DNA of 36,592 nt, from NCBI GenBank assembly GCA_031291325.1, contig JARLJG010000043.1:1-36592 (forward strand). The letters run 5' to 3'. The notes under the pieces were generated by a model. It made no database searches. It saw only the letters and a program-made list of their open reading frames with translations, and had not been told where the DNA came from. The translations under genes were made by a program, and so were the position numbers. How positions within the stretch are numbered: the stretch's first letter is position 1; every line of letters starts with the position of its first letter. This document shows positions 8,701 through 16,481 of this stretch, piece after piece. The stretch comes from Burkholderiaceae bacterium (GTDB taxonomy: Bacteria; Pseudomonadota; Gammaproteobacteria; Burkholderiales; Burkholderiaceae_D).

Positions 8701-9833
8701 TGAAGCGATTGCTCGCGGCAAACCCGGACACGCTACAGCTGGTCGACCCCGGTTTCTCCACCGCGTTGATCGGCTGGCAAAAAAAGCATGGGCGGCACGC
8801 GCTGCCGTGGCAAAAAACACGCGACGCCTACCGCATCTGGCTCTCCGAGATCATGTTGCAGCAAACCCAGGTAGCGGCAGTAGTCCCTTACTATCAGCGC
8901 TTTTTGCTGCGCTTCCCCGACGTGGCAAGTCTGGCAGCCGCGCCGGTGGAAGACGTGATGGCGCATTGGAGCGGGCTGGGCTATTACACGCGTGCGCGCA
9001 ACCTGCATCGTTGCGCGCAAATAGTGGCGGCGCAATATGCGGGACGCTTTCCCGACGATCCAGACCTGTTGGCGGAACTGCCCGGCATCGGACGCTCGAC
9101 CGCAGCGGCCATCGCCGCCTTCGCCTACGGCAAGCGCGCCGCCATCCTCGACGGCAATGTAAAGCGCGTATTTGCGCGCGTGTTCGGGATCGACGGCTAT
9201 CCCGGCGAGAAAGCGGTCGAAAACCAGCTATGGCTGCGCGCAGCGGCGTTGCTGCCAGCGCGCGAGATCGAATCCTACACGCAAGGTTTGATGGACTTGG
9301 GCGCCACCGTCTGCACTCGCAGCAAGCCATCCTGCGGCACCTGCCCGTTCGCTCAACGCTGCGTCGCGCTGCGCGACGACCGGGTGAGCGAGCTGCCGCT
9401 GCGCAAGCAGAAAAAAGCCATTCCCGAGCGGCAAACGGCGATGCTGCTGCTGATCGACGAGCAGCAAGTCTTGCTCGAACAACGCCCGCCGCACGGCATC
9501 TGGGGCGGCTTGCTGTCGCTGCCGGAACTCGCCTTGCCGGAAGCTGGCAATCCAGCGGAATTCGAAGCGCAGCTTGCGCAAGCGGCGACGCCCTTCGGCG
9601 TGGTCTCCGGCTATGACAAATTACCCGCGTTTTCGCACACCTTCACCCATTTCAAACTGCATATCGCGCCATACCGCGTGGAATTGTCGCGCCGCCACGC
9701 CATCGCGGGGCAGTTGCAGCACCAATGGCTGCGCGCCGACTGCGTGGCCGACGCGCCGTTGCCGGCGCCGGTCAAGAAGTTGTTGCTGGCGGTGTTTGCC
9801 GGGCAGGGGTCCAAGACGGCTAAATTGCTGTAA
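8700..9833 (+). CDS. mutY: A/G-specific adenine DNA glycosylase
   Basis: MutY removes adenine mispaired with 8-oxoguanine. The 377-residue protein carries the catalytic Glu50 in WLSEIMLQQTQV, a helix-hairpin-helix ELPGIGRSTAAAI near 126-138, the catalytic Asp151 in LDGNVKRV, and a [4Fe-4S] site at Cys205, 212, 215 and 221 (C-x6-C-x2-C-x5-C). It has a C-terminal Nudix-like 8-oxoG recognition domain from about residue 240. The ATG shares its A with the stop of the GTPase gene (TGATG). It converges on the glycosyltransferase gene at 9873. Confidence 0.97.
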   Translation: MKRLLAANPDTLQLVDPGFSTALIGWQKKHGRHALPWQKTRDAYRIWLSEIMLQQTQVAAVVPYYQRFLLRFPDVASLAAAPVEDVMAHWSGLGYYTRARNLHRCAQIVAAQYAGRFPDDPDLLAELPGIGRSTAAAIAAFAYGKRAAILDGNVKRVFARVFGIDGYPGEKAVENQLWLRAAALLPAREIESYTQGLMDLGATVCTRSKPSCGTCPFAQRCVALRDDRVSELPLRKQKKAIPERQTAMLLLIDEQQVLLEQRPPHGIWGGLLSLPELALPEAGNPAEFEAQLAQAATPFGVVSGYDKLPAFSHTFTHFKLHIAPYRVELSRRHAIAGQLQHQWLRADCVADAPLPAPVKKLLLAVFAGQGSKTAKLL

Positions 9834-9856
9834 TTGGATGGGCGGACGAAGCACGC

Positions 9857-9896
9857 AAAAAGGGCTGCAAGGTTACTTGTTCAAGCCGTACAGCCC
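9857..9896 (-). terminator. Terminator overlapping the stop of the membrane glycosyltransferase gene
   Basis: Arms GGGCTG (9862-9867) and CAGCCC (9891-9896) pair, with extra GG/CC pairs inside. On the minus strand the stem is followed at once by TTTTT (9857-9861). The stop codon at 9873-9875 lies inside the loop. It serves the minus-strand gene and may also help separate it from mutY, which stops 24 bases away. Confidence 0.6.
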
Positions 9897-11654
9897 GGCC
9901 TTTTCAGTCAATTTGATTGGCGCGAAATAAAGCGGGAAATCGGGGCGTTTTTCTATTTTGATCGCTTCGATACTTTCCGTCGACAGCAAGATCGCATTGG
10001 CATTGAAGAGTCTCAGGCGATTTGCCATTTCACGGGTGGGTAAAGAATAGAAATCACGATATCGCCCGGGGCCGAATATGTCGCCGATGGTGTTTTCCGG
10101 CAGATAATAAAGGTTCGATTCGAGGTCGATTTGCACGATGCGGATTTCAGGATGGCTCTTCAGATAGTCGCCGATTTCATATGCTGCAATGTGCGCCTTC
10201 AAGAACGCCGCCCGATCGGCGTCGTTGGCTTGCACCTTGCGCCATTCCTTGGGCGTCGAAACGGCCACCGCCGCGCCCAACAGCGCGACAAATAGTGCGC
10301 CAGCGAGACCGGATAAAATGGCGGATAAACTGCGCTGCGCTGCCGGTTTTCGCATCGCATCGATGTTGGACAGCCGCGTGAAAAATGCATCGACGACAAT
10401 CGCTGTCAGCAGCGCAAGAAACGGATAGGACGGCATCAAATAGCGCGAATAGTGCGAGGTGACAATCCATACTGCGAATGCGTAAAGCGAAATCGCAAGG
10501 ACGGCGCGAAACAGCGGATGCGTATGACGGGAGCGCAAAAAAGCCGCGGCCAATGCGGGCCACAGAATCGGGTTCGGCCAATCGGCGGCATCGCGAATGT
10601 TGCTCAGTTGCAGTGCCATGTCGCCGGCATTCCAATCCCAATAGCCGAATAATTTCTGACCCATCGGATCGAAAGGGTTCCCGGTAATCAGGTAGTTGCG
10701 CGCATACCAATAGACGCAAGGCAAGGCGAAACAGAGCAGCAAGCCAAGCAGGCGCGTTGCGCGGCGCTCGCGCAACAACACCAGGACGGCCAGGAAAGGG
10801 ATAAAAGTCAATGCCTGATATTTGCTGCCGCATGCCGCGCCGATCAAAAACAGGCCGATGCACAAGAGGGGAAAATCTTTTGTCTCGTGCCAGAAAAAGA
10901 TGCACGCGAAACCGAAAAATATGAACATGGTCGATCCCAGGTCCACGGTCGCCGTGCCGTATTGACCTCGGGTCAGATACAAAAACACCAGCGCCGCGAT
11001 GATGGCAACCGCACGATTGAAGTGAGCAGCGGCGAGGCGATAGAGTCCGATCGCCACCAGCCAGCCGGCGAGGGCGTTCGCCAATTGTGCGAAGATGTCG
11101 TTCTTGAAGGTCAGCCCCGCTGCATACAGCAGATTGAAGTTGTAGGGGAAGAATGGGTAACGCAGCCATTCGTTGATCGACAATTTGCCGTTCGACACCC
11201 AATTGCGCGCATGCGGCAAATGCGCCTCGGTTTCATCCCAATCGATAGGCGGATGCAATGCTGCCGGCAACATGTAGACGACGAGTAGCGCAATGACGGC
11301 CCAGAAGTACCAGCGCGCCTGTAACGTCGAACCGTTGACGCCAAAGGGAACTGGCTTGCCGCCAGCGACCCGCTGTGACGGCAAGGCGGCGTTGGCCAGG
11401 CACCCAATCAGGCCGAGTAACAGCAAGCCAGTGACGCACAATTGGTTAAATAGGCCAGCGATGCCGAGCGCCTGCAGGGCAAGAATCGCGATTCCCATGC
11501 CCAGGCAGGTGGTCAAGCAGACGGAAAACAGGTAATCGAGCGGTGGCAATTGTTTGCACCACCTTCTCGGCCAAACGCCCAGGCCATAGCAACTGGCGAC
11601 AAAGAGCGCGAGCTGCATGTAGTGCAGGAAAACAAATTGAACTTTCTCGAGCAT
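9873..11654 (-). CDS. GT-C fold membrane glycosyltransferase (PMT/ArnT-like)
   Basis: This 593-residue integral membrane protein has about a dozen hydrophobic helices. It has an acidic motif, DWDETEAHLPHARNW, at about residue 138 in the first large periplasmic loop. Such loop-1 acidic residues form the active site in GT-C enzymes that use polyprenyl-phosphate sugars. The C-terminal ~110 residues are soluble. By family it should transfer a sugar from a lipid carrier to a surface acceptor in the periplasm. The GtrA-like and GT2 genes upstream on the same strand would supply the flipped lipid-sugar, making this the GtrC-equivalent. Sugar and acceptor cannot be read from sequence. Confidence 0.78.
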   Translation of the reverse strand: MLEKVQFVFLHYMQLALFVASCYGLGVWPRRWCKQLPPLDYLFSVCLTTCLGMGIAILALQALGIAGLFNQLCVTGLLLLGLIGCLANAALPSQRVAGGKPVPFGVNGSTLQARWYFWAVIALLVVYMLPAALHPPIDWDETEAHLPHARNWVSNGKLSINEWLRYPFFPYNFNLLYAAGLTFKNDIFAQLANALAGWLVAIGLYRLAAAHFNRAVAIIAALVFLYLTRGQYGTATVDLGSTMFIFFGFACIFFWHETKDFPLLCIGLFLIGAACGSKYQALTFIPFLAVLVLLRERRATRLLGLLLCFALPCVYWYARNYLITGNPFDPMGQKLFGYWDWNAGDMALQLSNIRDAADWPNPILWPALAAAFLRSRHTHPLFRAVLAISLYAFAVWIVTSHYSRYLMPSYPFLALLTAIVVDAFFTRLSNIDAMRKPAAQRSLSAILSGLAGALFVALLGAAVAVSTPKEWRKVQANDADRAAFLKAHIAAYEIGDYLKSHPEIRIVQIDLESNLYYLPENTIGDIFGPGRYRDFYSLPTREMANRLRLFNANAILLSTESIEAIKIEKRPDFPLYFAPIKLTEKAGLYGLNK

Positions 11655-11732
11655 CTTGTCTATCGTTTAAGGTTGATCGGACTTTTCTGTGGGTAGATGC
11701 GCGTTTTCACGCAGACTCGGCAAAAAGCATCC

Positions 11733-11816
11733 CCGTCATTCCCGCGTAGGCGGGAATCTATAGGGAGTTAAATCGAGCCTACGCCCTATGGATTCCCGCC
11801 TACGCGGGAATGACGG
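11733..11816. repeat. REP-like double hairpin
   Basis: Two perfect 26-bp inverted arms (11733-11758 and 11791-11816) surround a 32-base spacer. Each arm is itself a palindrome: ATTCCCGC, a 4-base loop, then GCGGGAAT. The element can thus fold as two small hairpins or one long one, the BIME-like form seen for REP elements. It lies between the gtrA-like gene and the membrane glycosyltransferase, both on minus, so it may affect RNA stability or read-through within that group. A worn copy is at 121-203. Confidence 0.85.
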
Positions 11817-11889
11817 AGGGTTGTGTTGGGGCCAAATGACTTGTCGACAAAATACTCAGATGAACCTCGCTTAAAACGGTCTATGGTGT

Positions 11890-12267
11890 TTATTTGAAAA
11901 TCCAGTGCTTGCCTAGCCAGTAGCCGTTGATCGCAACGATGGGCAGCGAGATGAGTTTGCCGACGAGCGGCTGTCCGACCAGCCAGACCGACCAGCCGAC
12001 GACGGCGACGGTGATCAGGTAGTTCAACGCGACCACGCACAGGTAGCGGGCAAAGCTGAATGCGCTGGGCGAACTCTGAAAGGTCAAGTGGGAATGAAAG
12101 GAAAAATTAACCAGCAAGCCGCCGGCAAAGCCGACCGTGGTCGCAACGAGGAAATTTACACCGCCCGCGATCAGCAGTTGCATGATCCCGATATCGATCA
12201 ATGCGCACAGGCACCCGCCGACCAGATAAACGAGAAACTGGCGTTGTCGTGCAAGAAGCTTACGCAT
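11890..12267 (-). CDS. GtrA-family membrane protein (putative lipid-sugar flippase)
   Basis: This 125-residue protein has four transmembrane helices. It matches the GtrA pattern: FLVYLVGGCLCALIDIG at the first helix, GGLLVNFSFHSHLTF (the conserved N-F-x-x-x-x-x-W/L-T-F type motif) after the second, and KHWIFK at the end. GtrA proteins are thought to move undecaprenyl-phosphate-glucose or related carriers to the periplasmic face. The ATG overlaps the end of the GT2 gene by 8 bases, so the two are co-translated. Together with the GT-C enzyme downstream they form a Gtr-like set. Confidence 0.88.
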   Translation of the reverse strand: MRKLLARQRQFLVYLVGGCLCALIDIGIMQLLIAGGVNFLVATTVGFAGGLLVNFSFHSHLTFQSSPSAFSFARYLCVVALNYLITVAVVGWSVWLVGQPLVGKLISLPIVAINGYWLGKHWIFK

Positions 12268-13234
12268 TCGATCTTTTCAGCATGATGCTCTTGTGGATCG
12301 GACGGTGTGGCACAGCAGCAATGTCATACGCGAGAAACGCCATGATCAATTGCAGGCCCAGCATGATCGGCAATCCCGCCAACATTACTGTGCCGGGTGC
12401 CGTGAGCACGTCGGCGCTGGCCGAGGCCACCCAATGCCACATGCCGTAGATGCCGCCGAATGCGACCATGCCGAGACCAAGAGGCAACTCAATCGACGCC
12501 AGCGACATATTGCGCAGGTAATAGTTATAGAACAGGCGCTTGCAGAGATTCCTGGCATGCTTGCCGAGAAACTCGGTGATGATTTTCGAGATTTTGAGAT
12601 TGCTGACCTCGTCGCAATAGACCGCGTCCATCGGCACGTCAACCACCACCGCGTGCAAGGCATTGAGGCGAAACAGCATGTCCGACTCGAAGAAATAGCG
12701 CTGGCTGATTTTTTTGAACGGCAAGTGCCGCGCCACATCGGCGTGGATGGCTGTGTAGCCATTGGTTGGATCGAAAATATGCCAGTAGCCGGACGACAGT
12801 TTGGTCATGAAAGACAGCAACGCGTTGCCGAATAGCCGAATCGTCGGCATTGACGCGATCTGTTCAAGATCGAAAAACCGATTGCCTTTGGCATAGTCCG
12901 CTTCGCCCGCCAGGATCGGCGCGACGAAGTCCGGAATCAGCGCCGGATCCATCTGGCCGTCGCCATCGATTTTGACCAAGACGGTAGCGCCATCGGCGAT
13001 GGCCGCCGCGTAGCCGCTCAAAACCGCACCGCCCACCCCCAGATTCTGCGCATGCTCAATCACAACCACGCGGGTGTCGAAGCACCGCGCGCGGACAAAC
13101 GCGCCAGAATGATCCGGGCATTGATCGTCAACCACGTAAATGCGGTCGACTTGCGGACCGATCTTGGCGATGACGCCAAGAATGTGCCGCGTCACGCGAT
13201 AGCACGGAATAATGACGGCAATAATATTGCTCAA
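12260..13234 (-). CDS. GT2-family glycosyltransferase (GtrB/DPM1-like)
   Basis: This 324-residue enzyme has an N-terminal GT-A domain: VIIPCYR near residue 7, VVDDQCPD near 34, and the metal-binding DGDG at 90-93. Two hydrophobic C-terminal segments lie at about 235-260 and 280-305. Members load a sugar from a nucleotide donor onto a polyprenyl phosphate at the inner face of the membrane. The start is a TTG at 13234 with a good AGGAG about 10 bases upstream; no in-frame ATG fits better. It is the first gene of the glycosylation set and overlaps the gtrA-like gene. Confidence 0.87.
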   Translation of the reverse strand: MSNIIAVIIPCYRVTRHILGVIAKIGPQVDRIYVVDDQCPDHSGAFVRARCFDTRVVVIEHAQNLGVGGAVLSGYAAAIADGATVLVKIDGDGQMDPALIPDFVAPILAGEADYAKGNRFFDLEQIASMPTIRLFGNALLSFMTKLSSGYWHIFDPTNGYTAIHADVARHLPFKKISQRYFFESDMLFRLNALHAVVVDVPMDAVYCDEVSNLKISKIITEFLGKHARNLCKRLFYNYYLRNMSLASIELPLGLGMVAFGGIYGMWHWVASASADVLTAPGTVMLAGLPIMLGLQLIMAFLAYDIAAVPHRPIHKSIMLKRSNA

Positions 13235-13878
13235 AAGCGATTGCTCCTGGTTACGCAGTTCAGGATTACTCTTTGCTGGCCTGTCATTTTTTATGATTCG
13301 CTAACCTTGATTGTTTTTGCCGTTTTGGGTGGCGAAGCTGGGTGCATGGGCGCGCTACCGAACCCAATTGCACCGGAACGTTTCGGGCTTTTGTGGCAGC
13401 CAGGAGCTGCGGGTGTCGACCTGTCCGAAAATGATGCAAAAACACCTGTGGCATTGAATATCCAGGCTTTAGAAAGCGCGTCGAATTGCAACTGCAAGCA
13501 GATATCGATGGGGCAGATTTATACCGTCATTGGCCGGATTTCGCGGTGATCGTATATGGAAAAATTGGCGGTTACCATCGAATTTAAATACATTTACAAA
13601 TCGATGAAGACAATTTACATGCAGGCCGCGATTGAACGTCGCGCACATGGAACCATCGGCGTCGGCTTGCAGTGAACGGCCCGTCGTGTTTTGGCGAGCA
13701 GACCCTGAATTGTCAAATTTTGCTGTGTCCTGAAACCGGTTCCAGGCAGTGAGCGACGCGGCAGAGCAGGCACGCTATGCAAGTACGCAGCACACGGCTG
13801 CGCCGACATCGGACGTCGATAGTCCGGGCGGAACCGGCTGCTTCGCGCCTGTTTATCCAGGAACAGGCGGTCAACTAA
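13235..13878. other. Stretch of 644 bp without a convincing gene
   Basis: Short open frames occur on both strands (64-68 codons on minus, and a plus frame that leaves the GT2 gene and ends near 13549). None has a ribosome site, a domain-like pattern or natural codon use that I would support. Bases 13550-13620 are markedly AT-rich, with a weak inverted repeat (ATCGA...TCGAT) near 13577-13606. This could hold promoters or be debris at an insertion boundary. It lies between the parA stop and the upstream side of the GT2 gene. Confidence 0.5.
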
Positions 13879-14598
13879 CTACGCGCTAGCCACTAAACGT
13901 AACTCGCGCTTTTTGGGAGGCGCTTTTGATGTCGGGAAAGCGAGGGCAACATGGTGCTTTTCCTCTTTGCGTGCGTACAGGTCATACATTTCCACGATCG
14001 ACTCGGGATTGGCCTGCTTATCTTCAAACACAGCCAGGCCTTCGTCAAAGGCGATTTGCAAGGACTGGTCTTCTCGTATCACCGTTTCCGCCAGTGCCAT
14101 CGCGGTTTCGTTTCCGACGTGGCGTCGAATCGCTTCGAATTCCGCAGCCGGCGGCGCGCCTTTGGCGCGAACCAAGACCACGATGCTCCAAAGACCGGGA
14201 TTGTTTGCGCGCGCTGCTTTGAGGCGCTTTGTCATTTGTTTCAGGCACGTCAGGCTTTCCACGCCCAGCGCGATGGGGACGATGGCGATGTCGGCGACTT
14301 CCAGGGCCGTCCGGCTTCCCATCGAGTCGCGCCAGTCGGTGTCGATCAAAATATCGTTGTAGCGCGACGAAACTTTGTGGAAGGTGTCTTTCAGATATTT
14401 TCCGGCAATGGCGCACGCCGGGATGTTCGGCTGAATATGCGAACGCTGCCGTTTCAAGCTCCATTCGTACGACGATTTGCGCGGGTCGATATCGATCAAA
14501 CAGACCGACCGGCCAGCCAGCGCACGGATGGCGACAGCGTTGACCGCAAGAGTGGATTTGCCGACTTCTCTGCGATTGCTGGCGACCGTGACGATCAT
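13879..14598 (-). CDS. ParA/VirC1-type P-loop ATPase with altered Walker A
   Basis: This 239-residue protein has the order of a ParA/MinD ATPase. It has the P-loop EVGKST at 11-16, a switch I region CLIDIDPRKSS at 33-43, and a Walker B-like segment DILIDTDWRDS with the SRTALEVADIAIVPI pattern of plasmid-type and VirC1-type ParA. The canonical KGGVGKST is here RREVGKST. The signature Lys that contacts ATP across the dimer is Arg9 and both Gly are lost, while the P-loop Lys14 stays. No parB-like gene or centromere-like repeats are next to it. It may position a cargo, or be a decayed partition gene from an acquired element. The ATP-dependent dimer switch may be changed. Confidence 0.78.
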   Translation of the reverse strand: MIVTVASNRREVGKSTLAVNAVAIRALAGRSVCLIDIDPRKSSYEWSLKRQRSHIQPNIPACAIAGKYLKDTFHKVSSRYNDILIDTDWRDSMGSRTALEVADIAIVPIALGVESLTCLKQMTKRLKAARANNPGLWSIVVLVRAKGAPPAAEFEAIRRHVGNETAMALAETVIREDQSLQIAFDEGLAVFEDKQANPESIVEMYDLYARKEEKHHVALAFPTSKAPPKKRELRLVASA

Positions 14599-14896
14599 AT
14601 ATCGATTCCGGCGAATTCGGTCGATCGACCTCGATCGGTGAAATGATGGATGTCGTCTATCGTAGTTTGCATTTGATAGCTCTGCCAGAATAGAAAATGC
14701 AAAAATTTGAAGTTCAACGCGATAGCGGATGCTTGCGATCTTCCAGCGAATTGCTTGTTGCCGTTGCGGGGATAACAGCAGGATCCATGCCAGGGTTGTT
14801 GCGGCGTTTGAGCGTATAAAGCTGGGTTGAATGCGCCAACTCGGTGCTCGCTGTGGTCAGTTTGCGATCATTGGAAAGGCCAAATGCGCCGCATCG
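14599..14896 (-). promoter_or_regulatory. parA upstream region with inverted repeat
   Basis: This 298-bp gap lies between the LON-domain gene and parA. It holds a perfect inverted repeat TTTGCATTT (14666-14674) and AAATGCAAA (14695-14703) with a 20-base centre, about 70-105 bases before the parA ATG. Closer to the start are repeated CGATCGA/CGATCGG words at about 14621-14638. The spaced repeat could be an operator or a hairpin. I see no gene and no clear sigma-70 promoter. Confidence 0.4.
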
Positions 14897-15520
14897 TCAC
14901 AAAATCTTGTGTTGTTGCAGATACTGGTAGACCACCGACAAGCGGCTCTGCGCGTCGTCCAGCTCCAGCAATTTCTGCCGGGCCTTCAAGGGAATCGGCA
15001 GGATTTCACACCAGCGGTTGGCGACCCAGCCGGCGTCGTCCAGTTTCAACGGTTGGGCGAACGGGCTGGCGAATTCAGGGCCTTGCTCGGCGCGGGCCTT
15101 GGCGTTGATGTCGTCGATCACGATTTTCAGCGTTTTCGCGCATTGCACGTGCATGTCGCTGACCGGCGCCGGTTCGTCGGCGGGCAACAGGTCGACCTGG
15201 GCTTCGAGCCTGCGGTCGGCCAGCACGCGCGTCGCACGGATGCGAAACCTGGCACCGCCTTCGGTGCGCAACAGCAGCAGGCCGAGCTTTTCCATATCCC
15301 ATTTCGTGATGCGCGCCAGCGTGCCGACTGCCTCCGGTTCGGCGGCGCCGACTTCGCTGCCGGATTTTATCAACACCACGCCGAACGGCGTTTCGCTCTG
15401 CATGCAATCGCGCACCATATCGGTATAGCGCGCTTCGAATACCTTGAGCGGCAAGACGCCCTGCGGGAAGAGCACGGTGTTAAGCGGGAAAAGCGGTAGC
15501 CAGGAGTCGTTGTTGTGCAT
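14897..15520 (-). CDS. LON N-terminal (substrate-binding) domain protein
   Basis: This 207-residue protein is the stand-alone version of the Lon protease N-terminal domain. It opens WLPLFPLNTVLFPQGVLPLKVFEARY, the classic start of that domain, and continues with GVVLIKSG, GTLARI and a helical C-terminal half. It has no AAA+ or protease part, so it may bind unfolded or specific substrates as an adaptor. Its place downstream of rapZ, and near mutY, is a common betaproteobacterial order. No clear ribosome site precedes the ATG. Confidence 0.85.
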   Translation of the reverse strand: MHNNDSWLPLFPLNTVLFPQGVLPLKVFEARYTDMVRDCMQSETPFGVVLIKSGSEVGAAEPEAVGTLARITKWDMEKLGLLLLRTEGGARFRIRATRVLADRRLEAQVDLLPADEPAPVSDMHVQCAKTLKIVIDDINAKARAEQGPEFASPFAQPLKLDDAGWVANRWCEILPIPLKARQKLLELDDAQSRLSVVYQYLQQHKIL

Positions 15521-15570
15521 TGTCGAAACGCCCGGCGCTTGGGTTCCGCCGGGGCGAGATTGGGTTGGAG

Positions 15571-16434
15571 TCAGGCGAGTTCCCGATGGCGCAAGACCAC
15601 ACGCTCAGAGTCGAGGAAATAAGCCGCTAATTGTTCGGCGACGTACACCGAGCGGTGCTGCCCGCCGGTGCAGCCGATTGCTACGGTCAGATAACTGCGG
15701 TTGTCGCGCTTGAACGACGGCAGCCATTTTTCTACAAAGGCGCGGATGTCGGCGATCAGATCGGCGGCTTGCGGCTGGCTGCGCAAATAGGCGCACACCG
15801 GCGCATCCTTGCCGGTCAGCGGACGCAGCGCGATGTCGTAATACGGATTGGGCAGCACGCGCACGTCGAATACCAGGTCGGCATCGAGCGGCACGCCGAA
15901 TTTGAAGGCAAACGATTCGAACAGCAAGGTCAGCGGATTGGATTCGGTGTCGACCAATTCCTTGATCCAGGCGCGCAGCTTGTTGGCGTTCAAGCCGGAA
16001 GTGTCGATGACGTGGCCCAGCCCTTCGATCGACGACAGCATGTCGCGCTCGGACGTGATGCATTCCTGCAGCGTGGGGCGGTCGGCGGGGCTTTGGTCGG
16101 AGCGCAGGCGATGCGACAGCGGGTGGCTGCGCCGGGTTTCCGAGAAACGGGCGATCAGCGATTCGGTCTTGGCGGTCAGGAACAAGACCTTGACGTCGTG
16201 GCCTTCTTCCTTCAACAACTGGATGTCGGCCGGCAAGCCGGCCAGCGAACTGGCGCTGCGCGCATCCATCGCCACGGCCAGCATGTCCGCTTGCTCGTCC
16301 TGGCGCGTCGCCACCAGGGCGCGCAACAAGGTGGGCGGCAAGTTATCGACGCAAAAATAACCGGCGTCTTCGAGGGCGTTCAAACCCACCGATTTGCCGG
16401 AACCGGAAATGCCTGTGATGATGATGATGCGCAT
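15571..16434 (-). CDS. rapZ: RNase adapter / nucleotide-binding protein RapZ
   Basis: RapZ (YvcJ family) is a P-loop protein; in enterobacteria it guides RNase E to the small RNA GlmZ and senses glucosamine-6-phosphate. The 287-residue product has GISGSGKS at 8-15, CVDNLP near 28-33, and the C-terminal [14 protein letters not shown] that belongs to its metabolite/RNA-binding half. Length is normal. It starts 47 bases after the hprK stop and shares its direction with hprK and ptsN. Whether it has an sRNA partner in this genus cannot be told from here. Confidence 0.95.
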   Translation of the reverse strand: MRIIIITGISGSGKSVGLNALEDAGYFCVDNLPPTLLRALVATRQDEQADMLAVAMDARSASSLAGLPADIQLLKEEGHDVKVLFLTAKTESLIARFSETRRSHPLSHRLRSDQSPADRPTLQECITSERDMLSSIEGLGHVIDTSGLNANKLRAWIKELVDTESNPLTLLFESFAFKFGVPLDADLVFDVRVLPNPYYDIALRPLTGKDAPVCAYLRSQPQAADLIADIRAFVEKWLPSFKRDNRSYLTVAIGCTGGQHRSVYVAEQLAAYFLDSERVVLRHRELA

Positions 16435-16481
16435 AGGGGAAGATGATAACGCAAGCGCCCGGATCTGTGTTCGGCTTGCGG

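Noticed and set aside
7177-8820. Minus-strand 547-codon open frame across the GTPase gene and mutY start
   Set aside because: It crosses two real plus-strand genes, has no domain pattern, and its length follows from codon bias.
11733-11816. CRISPR-like repeat pair
   Set aside because: The two units are inverted, not direct, and there are only two, with no spacer series or cas genes.
13291-13497. 68-codon minus-strand frame upstream of the GT2 gene
   Set aside because: No ribosome site, Ser/Pro/Ala-rich composition and no recognisable pattern.
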